Origin: an uncultured Crocinitomix sp.
GTDB lineage: Bacteria; Bacteroidota; Bacteroidia; Flavobacteriales_D; Crocinitomicaceae
Assembly (NCBI GenBank): GCA_937136425.1
Contig: CAKZON010000109.1
Coordinates: forward strand, 1 to 34,685
DNA: 34,685 nucleotides
Direction: 5' to 3'
Below the pieces are notes generated by a model. It was not told the origin of the DNA. It saw nothing but the letters and a program-made list of their open reading frames with translations, and did no database searches. A program made the position numbers and the translations under genes. Numbering within the stretch: the stretch's first letter is position 1; each line of letters opens with the position of its first letter. Positions 1-9,907 of the stretch are shown here, piece after piece.

Positions 1-2357
<2,357 letters not shown>

Positions 2358-2620
2358 GGTTAGTAGTTGGTTAAGTGTATATCGGTTAGTGCCATCCTCA
2401 TACCCAGCGATCTGAGTGTGATTATTGCGTTAAAATTAGATTAATAGGCCTAGATTCTGTTCGCCCCTTCGATGCCGATGTTCATCCTCTCAATCACTGG
2501 CGGACAGAGGAATATAGTGGTGGCAGAAGTGGATTGAGCAGAATTCAAACTTTTTTCATTTTTTTAGAAAAAAGTCTGAATTCTAATCAAGCTAGCTGTG
2601 TTTTAGTGCTTGTATTTTGT
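2358..2620. other. Intergenic region between rpoB and the Cmr operon
   Basis: No gene is supported here. The rpoB-proximal part (about 2400-2540) has mixed composition like rpoB, then the sequence becomes AT-rich near a long hairpin at 2540-2584. It presumably holds the rpoB 5' leader and the 3' end of the Cmr operon transcript. I see no CRISPR repeats and no obvious ribosomal protein gene remnant. If the contig is chimeric, the join most likely lies here. Confidence 0.6.
2540..2584. repeat. 17-bp inverted repeat (hairpin) with one mismatch
   Basis: The left arm 2540-2556 (agaattcaaactttttt) and right arm 2568-2584 (aaaaaagtctgaattct) pair over 17 bases with one A-C mismatch around an 11-base loop. 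It lies 37 bases past the stop of the last operon gene on the minus strand. It lacks the usual U-run directly after the stem, so it could be a 3'-end stabilising hairpin or weak terminator, or it could mark a sequence join. Confidence 0.6.
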
Positions 2621-3214
2621 CTATTTTGTCGTTTTTTTTGGATTATTTTGTAGCAATTGCACGCTGCTTTTTGCTTTGTCGACATGTGCATTAGTGTCGC
2701 CTAAGACAGCTCGAAGAAAGCTTCCAATATTTCCTTTTACGCGGTTGTCAAAATTGGCAATTTTATTTTTCTCCTGATCGTAAAAAACACCGTTTTTCTT
2801 TGTGCAATCACGATAGGGAAGCCAGTTGTCACTTTCGTAAATAAAGGTTTTATCTGTTTTTTTAATGTTACAGTTCTCAGAACTTTCAATGCAGTTTTTG
2901 GCTAATTCGGGGTGTTCTGCTTTAAATAGTTTTTGGTAATGATCGAGAGTTGCAATTGCAGGTTCTGTGTATGCACGCAATGCAAAGTAGCCGTCTATTT
3001 GTATAGCATGAATGCAGACGGGGAGTTGGTCACGATCTTGACGGGACTTTTTTTGTTTGTCTCTGTGGAAATGTTCTGCTGAAGTTCCTGCTGCTATGAA
3101 TGATTCTTGTCTGTTCAGGGCAAATTCATGCACATTGCGTTGTAAATGTTTTAAGAAAAGATAGCGCGTTTTTATGGGGATGTTGAGGTATTGTATGGCT
3201 TTTATTTTTAGCAT
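2621..3214 (-). CDS. Cas6-like protein (probable crRNA-processing endoribonuclease), divergent
   Basis: This is the last gene of the Cmr operon, starting 15 nt after the cmr6 stop; 197 aa. I recognise a pattern like Bacteroidota Cas6-like proteins: a histidine-containing turn HFHR (48-51), then RDQLPVCIHAIQIDGYFAL (61-79), which lines up with the usual 'YRYPLIQYK..GKPAIV' strand, and near the C-terminus DNWLPY (129-134) followed by RVKGNIGSFLRAVLG (158-172), like 'WLPL...LxGNIxSFxKG'. Cas6 cuts CRISPR precursor RNA at each repeat to make guides for complexes such as Cmr. The protein is short for a Cas6 and the match rests on memory of family patterns, so it could instead be another RAMP-derived accessory protein. 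It has a Lys/Asn-rich tail. Confidence 0.5.
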   Translation of the reverse strand: MLKIKAIQYLNIPIKTRYLFLKHLQRNVHEFALNRQESFIAAGTSAEHFHRDKQKKSRQDRDQLPVCIHAIQIDGYFALRAYTEPAIATLDHYQKLFKAEHPELAKNCIESSENCNIKKTDKTFIYESDNWLPYRDCTKKNGVFYDQEKNKIANFDNRVKGNIGSFLRAVLGDTNAHVDKAKSSVQLLQNNPKKTTK

Positions 3215-3229
3215 AAAGCGGTTGTTTTT

Positions 3230-4378
3230 TTATGGAGTAAATCGGATCTCTTCTTTATCAAGAAGGATGCGTTTGTCGGGGGTTATTTTTTTTATCCTTA
3301 AAGCCATTCTTTTGGATTCTTCCAGAAGATCATAAAAATGCTTGGCTTGAGAACGTCCAACTTTAATGGATGGAAAGGGTTTGTTACCTAGACTGTCTAA
3401 AAATTGTTTGTACTGTTTAATTAGCGGTGAGAAATAGATTTGATATTGATCTTCATTTTCTCTATGCATTATTTTTTCAATTAAACATTCCACATAAGTA
3501 CCAACCTCCAAATCAGAAAGCTGGACTTGATCGTCTCCTTTTTCTCGAAACTGACCATAACCCACATTTGTTTTGGCGCCTAATCCCAATTCTTTAATAA
3601 CTGTCAGAAATAATTCTCGTTTTTGTGAAGCAGTGATCATAAGTTCTTCACCTTCTTCTGTCTTAATCAAACGATCGAATAAGCGAAAGTTAAATTCATA
3701 AGTAACTCTTGGTAATATTTTTAAAAATTGAACTGGATTTGGCGAGCCCAAGGGATCTTCGTGAGGCGTAATATAATCTGTTCCTAAAAATGCTTTATGA
3801 TCATTGTCTGAAGAAATGGGAAGGGCTTTGTAAAAACAATCTCTCTCGTAAGGACTGGTTGTTCCTTCCCCTTCAAAGCTATTTTTTTCTAAGTTTTTAA
3901 TCCAGGCTATTGGATTCTTTAATTCGTCCCAATTCTCTTTTTGTGAAGGAGTTGCGTTCGCGTTAAAAATGGTATCCAATAAATCCTTAATATATCCTTG
4001 ATGATTGAACGCATTGCGCAATACACCTTTGATTGATGAACCTGGAATGGCAGGAAAGCCAGAAGCATGGTCAAAGAATAAGCCCAAACGTAATTCGTTC
4101 TGAACGATATGTTCGCCATTTATCTTTTTCGAATTATCCGAACCTATTTCATGCGGCGATCCTGAACCAATTAACAAACCGGGATAGGTGGTGAATAATT
4201 GAATGGGAACCACATTTGCTAGAGTCGCTTCGAACTTGTCTCGTGTCATTGGTATGAGTTTCAAGTCCGTTATTTTTTTTATCGCCGACTCTCCGTTAAA
4301 ATGAGCATATCCTGTTCGTTGGTCGAAAGAAAGTTTCTGAAAATAGCTTTTATTGTAAAAAAGTCCTGTATTGATCAT
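3230..4378 (-). CDS. cmr6: Type III-B CRISPR RAMP protein Cmr6
   Basis: Cmr6 is a Cas7-like backbone subunit near the head of the type III-B effector complex, which binds the guide RNA and the target RNA. The 382-aa sequence has a typical RAMP core: LLIGSGSPHEIG (about 68-79), then GLFFDHASGFPAIPGSSIKGVLRNAF (about 99-124), where the 'aIPGSSIKGvlR' strand is diagnostic, and a late glycine-rich element GLGAKTNVGYGQF (about 266-278). The start overlaps the end of cmr5 by 4 nt, which indicates translational coupling. The C-terminal about 90 residues (VGTYVECLIEK onward) look like an extra beta domain after the RAMP core. Confidence 0.9.
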   Translation of the reverse strand: MINTGLFYNKSYFQKLSFDQRTGYAHFNGESAIKKITDLKLIPMTRDKFEATLANVVPIQLFTTYPGLLIGSGSPHEIGSDNSKKINGEHIVQNELRLGLFFDHASGFPAIPGSSIKGVLRNAFNHQGYIKDLLDTIFNANATPSQKENWDELKNPIAWIKNLEKNSFEGEGTTSPYERDCFYKALPISSDNDHKAFLGTDYITPHEDPLGSPNPVQFLKILPRVTYEFNFRLFDRLIKTEEGEELMITASQKRELFLTVIKELGLGAKTNVGYGQFREKGDDQVQLSDLEVGTYVECLIEKIMHRENEDQYQIYFSPLIKQYKQFLDSLGNKPFPSIKVGRSQAKHFYDLLEESKRMALRIKKITPDKRILLDKEEIRFTP

Positions 4379-4854
4379 TTTTCTTCAATTTTAAAGGTTC
4401 TTACTGCCAATTTTAGGGCAACTAATGCTTGTAGAATTTCTTTGGTGACGATATTCAATTCAAAAGGATTTAAGTTGTCTGCTCCTAATTGTGTTCTGTC
4501 AGTATTTGAAATTTTGCAACGCGTAATCACATAATTGACTAAGGGAACTTCAACTGTTGGGTCGAGATTTTGGCGTTCTTTTTGAGATGAAATGAGGCTT
4601 AGAATTGCCGCCAATAATTTTTTGCTATCGGCCTCTTTTCCCGAGTCGTTTGCATAAAAAGCCAAGGTGGGTAAAACACCTGATTGTTTGATAGATGCCC
4701 CCATTGCTGGGATATACCCCTTCATGGCGCTTGGAATTTCTTTGAAGGTTTTACCTTTATCTTTTCCTTCTGTTTTTATATATTCATTCATTCGGCTTGA
4801 CCGCACAGCCTCCATTGCTTGTGGTATCAATTGATTTAGGTTTGAACTTTTCAT
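4375..4854 (-). CDS. cmr5: Type III-B CRISPR small subunit Cmr5
   Basis: Cmr5 (also called Cas11) is the helical small subunit that lines the target RNA path of the Cmr complex. The 159-aa protein contains the family pattern KGYIPAMGASIKQSGVLPTLAFYAND (about 45-70), in which a helix carrying I.qsGl.ptlaFY is typical. The rest is mostly helical, with KKLLAAILSLI. It overlaps cmr4 and cmr6 by 4 nt on each side, consistent with equal production of the subunits. Its position between cmr4 and cmr6 supports the call. Confidence 0.9.
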   Translation of the reverse strand: MKSSNLNQLIPQAMEAVRSSRMNEYIKTEGKDKGKTFKEIPSAMKGYIPAMGASIKQSGVLPTLAFYANDSGKEADSKKLLAAILSLISSQKERQNLDPTVEVPLVNYVITRCKISNTDRTQLGADNLNPFELNIVTKEILQALVALKLAVRTFKIEEK

Positions 4855-5681
4855 TGGCTTATTTTTTTAATGGATATATAACCTCTTCCAATACTTGAAT
4901 TTGCACCTACTTGAATTGGTTTTTCGTCTAATAGCAAATCTTCAAAATCCTTCCGATAATCTCCGTCTTGCAATACAAAAAAGACAAAACGGGTTTCTCT
5001 TGGCACAACCTCTTCGTACCATAGGTTTTTACTTATACCATTTTCTAAACTATTTCGAGCAATCACAGGCAATTGTTCTGCAATTTGTTTGAATTGTTGG
5101 TCGTTAAACCAAGCAATATTATCTCCTAAAATATCATTTTGATCAAGTCCATTTGAATCCGTAATGGCTTTAAAATCTTCTAGTAAAACAGGTTGTTGCG
5201 ATTTAATTTTAGGGGATTTACCTTCTTGCGCTGGATAAGTTGGGAAGTTAATAGTGGTACCAAAAAAATCTGCTTTGCGTTCAATTTCTTCCTTTAGAAA
5301 AGGGCAAGTTCCGTGATAATAAGCCACGCCATAACTGCTACGAACGGGCAATACTAATAAATCTGCAGGGAAAAATTTATAATGTCCAATCTCTGAATCA
5401 AATTTTTCTGTTGCATCTGTTTTTCTTTGGTTATCTACCCCAAAAATATAGTTCAGTTTTTTTTGATAATCCTTTTCTTCTTGCTGCTTCCAATAGTAAG
5501 AAAAATACTCCCTTAATGCTCCTTTTAAACTAGAGGCATTAACAGTTGGCATTTCCGTTATGCTATCGCGCTGAACTAAATTATCAATTACACCAAAGGT
5601 GCTGTCTCCGCTACCTGCATGCAAATCTGTTTTGCATGTCATAAGGTAGGCTACTGGTTTTAAATTATTTGCTATTTCCAT
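4851..5681 (-). CDS. cmr4: Type III-B CRISPR RAMP protein Cmr4 (backbone, target-RNA nuclease)
   Basis: Cmr4 is the repeated Cas7-type subunit of the Cmr filament and cuts the target RNA at 6-nt intervals. The 276-aa sequence opens with the RAMP strand LMTCKTDLHAGSGDSTFGVIDNLVQRD; Asp33 in 'GVIDNLVQRD' aligns with the catalytic Asp of known Cmr4 proteins. This is followed by MPTVNASSLKGALREYF (about 44-60) and a C-terminal glycine loop, IQVGANSSIGRGYISIK. The target-cleavage residue therefore looks intact. The start overlaps the end of cmr3 by 17 nt, the longest overlap in the operon. Confidence 0.94.
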   Translation of the reverse strand: MEIANNLKPVAYLMTCKTDLHAGSGDSTFGVIDNLVQRDSITEMPTVNASSLKGALREYFSYYWKQQEEKDYQKKLNYIFGVDNQRKTDATEKFDSEIGHYKFFPADLLVLPVRSSYGVAYYHGTCPFLKEEIERKADFFGTTINFPTYPAQEGKSPKIKSQQPVLLEDFKAITDSNGLDQNDILGDNIAWFNDQQFKQIAEQLPVIARNSLENGISKNLWYEEVVPRETRFVFFVLQDGDYRKDFEDLLLDEKPIQVGANSSIGRGYISIKKISQ

Positions 5682-6831
5682 TTTTTTCTATTGGTTTATA
5701 ATGATTATATCCTAATGATTTGAACGCTTTTAAATCAAAAGCGGTTCGCATTTTAGCTATGTCTCCGTAAAAAACTGATCCACGTTTATAGAGTTCAAAC
5801 TTTTTACTGTGTGTTATTATTTTTTTGTTTGTTTCTTGATACGTAGAACCTTTATCCGACTTTACATTTCGATCAATCCCATAATAATTTCCATTGGTTT
5901 GAACCTGAGTCTCCAAAAAACGAAAGTTGATAGAACTAGCAATTGAAAATTCCCAATTGGTTGCTGAAGTGTCCACATAAGCATCACTTGTTAAAACAAG
6001 TTTGTCATATTCTACCGAAGGTTTATAGTTTGGCTGAAGTTCTTCAAAGTTCTGTTCCGCTTTTGCTGCCGTCAAGGCAAATGTTTGCTGTTCGCCACCT
6101 AACATAACAAAAATGGGACCTGATTTTGTGGTATCGAAGTCTAAGTCAGCATCTAATTCAAGTAAAAATGCAAAATGAAGATCTTGTTTAATCCGTTTAT
6201 TTGCCTTATGACGAAAAGGTTTAAATTTTTGAAATACCTGGATATAAAAAGCACCTTCTTGCGATACGCCTTTATAGTTTTTGCGAATACCCACTTGCTG
6301 ACAGGGAACAAAAAAATCGTTATAAGTGACTTGTGTTTTATCTGCTTGGTCAGTCAGTAAATCGGCCAATCCCTCTTTTGCTTCGTAAGCCTGCAAATTA
6401 AAATGAGCATGCTTTTTTGACAACTGAAGCATCTCGCTTCTGAAAGTGGTTTCATCATCATTTAAGTATTCTTTATTTCGCGGAAAAAAATGTTTGTTTT
6501 CTAACTTGCAATGAATAAATAGTGGTGATAGACTTTTAATTTTTCCAAAATTAAATTCGGTATCATCTATTCTAAAGCTCTTTTCCCCAATCCATTCCGC
6601 AGCTTTGTCCTTGTTTTGGATGCGATTATTCTTAAAGACTGTTTCGTCTCCGCAAGTTTTCAATAATAAATACCTGATCATGCCTAAAACAGCCGTTTGC
6701 TGCGGAAAATAGTTGGATCGCATAAAATAATCTGTTTTTCCTTCCTTTTGATACGTTTGCTCTCCTCCAAAGAAAAATTTCTCGGCAGGCTTTAGCGTTA
6801 CGAACCATTTTTTTGTTGATTTATCTGTCAT
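5665..6831 (-). CDS. cmr3: Type III-B CRISPR RAMP protein Cmr3
   Basis: Cmr3 is the Cas5-like subunit that caps the 5' tag of the guide RNA and contacts Cas10. The 388-aa protein begins with the family signature: WFVTLKPAEKFFFGGEQTY (9-27), then YFPQQTAVLGMIRYLLL (about 42-58), the 'P..TallGmlRy' helix typical of Cmr3. The body contains FYIQVFQKFKPF and several beta strands. The start codon overlaps the cas10 stop by one base. It is near the usual Cmr3 length. Confidence 0.92.
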   Translation of the reverse strand: MTDKSTKKWFVTLKPAEKFFFGGEQTYQKEGKTDYFMRSNYFPQQTAVLGMIRYLLLKTCGDETVFKNNRIQNKDKAAEWIGEKSFRIDDTEFNFGKIKSLSPLFIHCKLENKHFFPRNKEYLNDDETTFRSEMLQLSKKHAHFNLQAYEAKEGLADLLTDQADKTQVTYNDFFVPCQQVGIRKNYKGVSQEGAFYIQVFQKFKPFRHKANKRIKQDLHFAFLLELDADLDFDTTKSGPIFVMLGGEQQTFALTAAKAEQNFEELQPNYKPSVEYDKLVLTSDAYVDTSATNWEFSIASSINFRFLETQVQTNGNYYGIDRNVKSDKGSTYQETNKKIITHSKKFELYKRGSVFYGDIAKMRTAFDLKAFKSLGYNHYKPIEKNGNSK

Positions 6832-8645
6832 TATGCCTCTTCTTTATTGTGAATAAATGCAATGAATTGTAGCGTAGCATCTAAATGCATGATGTTTTCC
6901 TCGTGGATTTCTTCTTCATTTTTTGGAATTTTTTCTGGTGTATTCTTATTTGATTCTTTTGTCGCTTTTTTGATTGGATTAAGCGGGTTTTCGGTATATA
7001 TCGCTTGACAAAACTCAAGTAATTGGGTTAAAAATGGAATGAGTTCTTTTTGACCTTTATCATTCTTTTTTTGATGTACGGATTCGTTAAAATTTTGAAT
7101 AAAAAAATGCTGAAAATATGCATTACGTGCCAATAGTTCTTTTTCTCTACCAATGCCAAATAGCACGCGTTTTTGTCGCATTAAAGTAAAAGCAATGTTC
7201 TTTAAAAAGACAGATGATTCAACCGAAATCTTCAGAAGGTTTTGAAATGCCTTATATGCTGTCCCAAGTCCTAATGCCTTTTGATCAGGTTTTGTTTCTT
7301 TCTTTTGATTTAGGTCAATATCTTTGTCAAATTCATATTTTGGTTTAAAAAACGTTGTTCCAAATTTATGTCCGCTATGCTTTAGCACTTCAAAAGAAAT
7401 TGCATTTTTTTGAGCCGTCTTTTTGGCAATTCCAAAAAGTTGAAAGTCTGCACAATTTTGAATTTCTGCCAATGGAAATTTATAATAAGCCATAGAGATT
7501 CCAAAGGACATGCCTAATGGTTTTTCGGATTCATTTATCGCTTCTTTAAAACGATCATTGTAAAAGGTCTTGCTAAATAAATCGTCGATCTCATCAATTA
7601 CATCAAAAATGGTTTTTATTTCTTCGACATTTTCACGGTTAAAATGGGTGTGGGCGAGCGGCGCAAAAAAGAGTAAATCATCTCCACCAGCAAAAACAGG
7701 ATAACCGTTTAGAACTTTAGAGACTGCAATTGCAGCCATGCGTGTAAATGAAAAAATTGCTTCAGAAAACGCCGTTGTGAGTTCAGGCTTATGCTTATAA
7801 ATGGCACTAATTAATTTCCCAAAATTATCACCATCTGCCTTAACAACCACCATGTATTTTTGATAATTTCTGAATTTATCACCTTGCCAAGTTCTTAAGT
7901 CTTTGTAGAATTTTTCCTGACGCTGATCGTTATTCGTGTTTTTAGGATTTTTATTCAATATTTCCCGTAAACCCTCGTAAAAAGAATCCTTTTCAAATTC
8001 GGCCGTGGCAATTTCTGGAGTACTCGGAAACTTACGTTTTTCAGGAAAGGCTTTGTTATGAAAGTGATTGTATGTGAGGCTGTTTTCAAAACCTGGTACT
8101 TTTTCAAAAAAGCGAACCAAATAATCAGCATCAGCATACAGGTTGGGAGCGTTTTGCAGTTCAGCAACATCCAATAATTGGTAAGTCTCAAACATTACAT
8201 TCGTCACTTCTTTATTTACTGACTCGGTCAATTCTATTGGTTCTAAAACACGAATATTGAAATGGGCATTACAATAATTATAGACTTCTTCCACTTTTTC
8301 ACTTAAGTCTTTCGCGATTAATGTGGAAAGCGTTTTAAGAACATCATCCGTTATCTTACGGATTCCGTTTATGCTACCTTTAATTACAATCCGATCTGCA
8401 AATAGCCCAACTTCATCCCATCTTTCCAAATCATCCGCCTCAAAATAAGGGAGGATAAAATCTGCTCTTTCCGCCAATCCTTGCTTCCTTATTGCTCTTA
8501 TTATTTGTTTGGCAATATAGGATATCGTATAACTAGCAGCCCAGGAAGCTTTGGTGCTTCGTGCACGTTGCAAGGTGCTAACAATCGGACCAATGGTTAT
8601 GGCGGTATAAGTTATTTTCTCTTGAACTGTATCTGTATTTGTCAT
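6831..8645 (-). CDS. cmr2: Type III-B CRISPR Cas10/Cmr2, cyclase-active type, no HD domain
   Basis: Cas10 is the large subunit of the Cmr complex. On target binding its Palm domain makes a nucleotide second messenger. Visible in the 604 aa: a first Palm metal site VVKADGDNFGKL (Asp271 and Asp273) and the catalytic loop PVFAGGDDLLFF (GGDD at 320-323), both intact. A second Palm-like region follows (GMSFGISMAYYKFPL, about 378-392), then a helical C-terminal part with a Lys/Glu-rich linker. The N-terminus shows no HD phosphohydrolase motif and the protein is much shorter than classical Cmr2, so DNA cleavage by this subunit is unlikely. The product could be cyclic oligoadenylate or SAM-AMP; the CorA/NrN gene in the same operon favours SAM-AMP by analogy with Bacteroides fragilis. 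Confidence 0.94.
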   Translation of the reverse strand: MTNTDTVQEKITYTAITIGPIVSTLQRARSTKASWAASYTISYIAKQIIRAIRKQGLAERADFILPYFEADDLERWDEVGLFADRIVIKGSINGIRKITDDVLKTLSTLIAKDLSEKVEEVYNYCNAHFNIRVLEPIELTESVNKEVTNVMFETYQLLDVAELQNAPNLYADADYLVRFFEKVPGFENSLTYNHFHNKAFPEKRKFPSTPEIATAEFEKDSFYEGLREILNKNPKNTNNDQRQEKFYKDLRTWQGDKFRNYQKYMVVVKADGDNFGKLISAIYKHKPELTTAFSEAIFSFTRMAAIAVSKVLNGYPVFAGGDDLLFFAPLAHTHFNRENVEEIKTIFDVIDEIDDLFSKTFYNDRFKEAINESEKPLGMSFGISMAYYKFPLAEIQNCADFQLFGIAKKTAQKNAISFEVLKHSGHKFGTTFFKPKYEFDKDIDLNQKKETKPDQKALGLGTAYKAFQNLLKISVESSVFLKNIAFTLMRQKRVLFGIGREKELLARNAYFQHFFIQNFNESVHQKKNDKGQKELIPFLTQLLEFCQAIYTENPLNPIKKATKESNKNTPEKIPKNEEEIHEENIMHLDATLQFIAFIHNKEEA

Positions 8646-9907
8646 GTATTCTGATTTTTAATTACACGTATTGAATCTTGGATTCTTTTGAGAGTTCTAT
8701 ACTCGGTGGTTCTTGCATAACCGTCGATCGAGGTATCACAACGTTCATTTAAAACCGGGAAATCTTTTGAGAAATAAAAACTCCAGAAGTCAGACCATAG
8801 AAATCTATCGGGCGTTTTTAGCTTGAGCCCTTCTTTAGAACCAAATTTTATTTTGAAAGTCTCCCCTAAAAATTCGGAGGGTATGGGTGTCGATTTAATA
8901 TAAACCTTGTACTTTCCTTTCGAGACTTCATAAGGTTTAAAAAGCAAAGGAGATTGAAAACGGTCAATTGAATCGTGTGACTTGGTTAATTCGCTCTTGT
9001 ACGGCTCACGCCAAGATTCAGTTGAACTTAATCCAAATACATCTTTAATCATAATGTGTGTTTCATCATTATCGGGATAGGTGAGAATATCTGGATTTGA
9101 ATTGCGATCTATTTGCTTTTCTAATTCACTCGGGTAATAAACCTCTTTGATCGATTTTTTATCCCACTGCTTATCCAATACTTTCATGGAATAATAGAAA
9201 ATGGCGGGTTTAATATAAAATACGTCTCCATTTCTTCCTTTACGATTAATACCGCTTCGTAAGCTCCGGTAAAAAAAGTCAATTCCAGTAAATACTTTGA
9301 AGTAAGTTTCCCAAGCATTAAAATCATCTGGCATTCCTCTTTCGCTAAATGGGAAATTTCGCGGAGAAATATCGAAACTCACATCATAGTAATTTTCAAC
9401 AAGAGGTTGACCAATAATGGAAAAGTTTCCGAAACCTTTTGATTGCCGCGTCCCGAAATTTGTCTGTTGAAAAAAAGTTTGCAACAAGTCCAATGAAATC
9501 AAATTGATTAATTCGGTGTGAAACGAATGTATCGTTACTTTAATCGGGTCATTTGAAACACATAAATACTTTTTGTTTTCTGAATAATCAAGCCCCATAT
9601 TCGCAAAAAAGGCGGGTATTTTATTGTTATTTCCTGTGCTCGTTGGTATTTCATCCCATTGGGTCGACTTTACATCAATTCTGACCTTATAATCCAGGGC
9701 TTCTTTTTCTTCATTGATGAAAAACTGCTTAGGCTTATGTTCAGCCTTTTCATCATACTGATGTGACAATTGAAGTTGCTCAATTAAAAACTTATCGAGT
9801 TTTGGTTTCAACTCACTTGCACGCAAGGTTGCTCCAAACTGCTCTGCTTGAAAGTGGATGAGTGGAGTATGCTGTTTAAGCTTAAATTCAATTTTATATT
9901 TGCTCAT
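8642..9907 (-). CDS. cmr1: Type III-B CRISPR RAMP protein Cmr1 (divergent)
   Basis: Cmr1 is the Cas7-like subunit at the 3' end of the guide RNA in the Cmr complex. The 421-aa sequence starts with a RAMP strand, FKLKQHTPLIHFQAEQFGATLRASELKPKLDKF, in which 'TPLIHF...GATLRASELK' corresponds to the canonical TP..GG...LR..s.rG segment. The glycine-rich loop NFGTRQSKGFGNFSIIG (about 148-164) matches the Cmr1 'G.R...GfG' element. The C-terminal half is longer and less familiar. It overlaps the CorA fusion gene and cas10 by 4 nt each. Its place directly before cas10 supports the call. Confidence 0.82.
   Translation of the reverse strand: MSKYKIEFKLKQHTPLIHFQAEQFGATLRASELKPKLDKFLIEQLQLSHQYDEKAEHKPKQFFINEEKEALDYKVRIDVKSTQWDEIPTSTGNNNKIPAFFANMGLDYSENKKYLCVSNDPIKVTIHSFHTELINLISLDLLQTFFQQTNFGTRQSKGFGNFSIIGQPLVENYYDVSFDISPRNFPFSERGMPDDFNAWETYFKVFTGIDFFYRSLRSGINRKGRNGDVFYIKPAIFYYSMKVLDKQWDKKSIKEVYYPSELEKQIDRNSNPDILTYPDNDETHIMIKDVFGLSSTESWREPYKSELTKSHDSIDRFQSPLLFKPYEVSKGKYKVYIKSTPIPSEFLGETFKIKFGSKEGLKLKTPDRFLWSDFWSFYFSKDFPVLNERCDTSIDGYARTTEYRTLKRIQDSIRVIKNQNT

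Noticed and set aside
2358..2620. Possible CRISPR array or leader next to the Cas6-like gene
   Set aside because: No repeated unit of 25-40 bases occurs here or in any other gap of the window; only one long hairpin is present.
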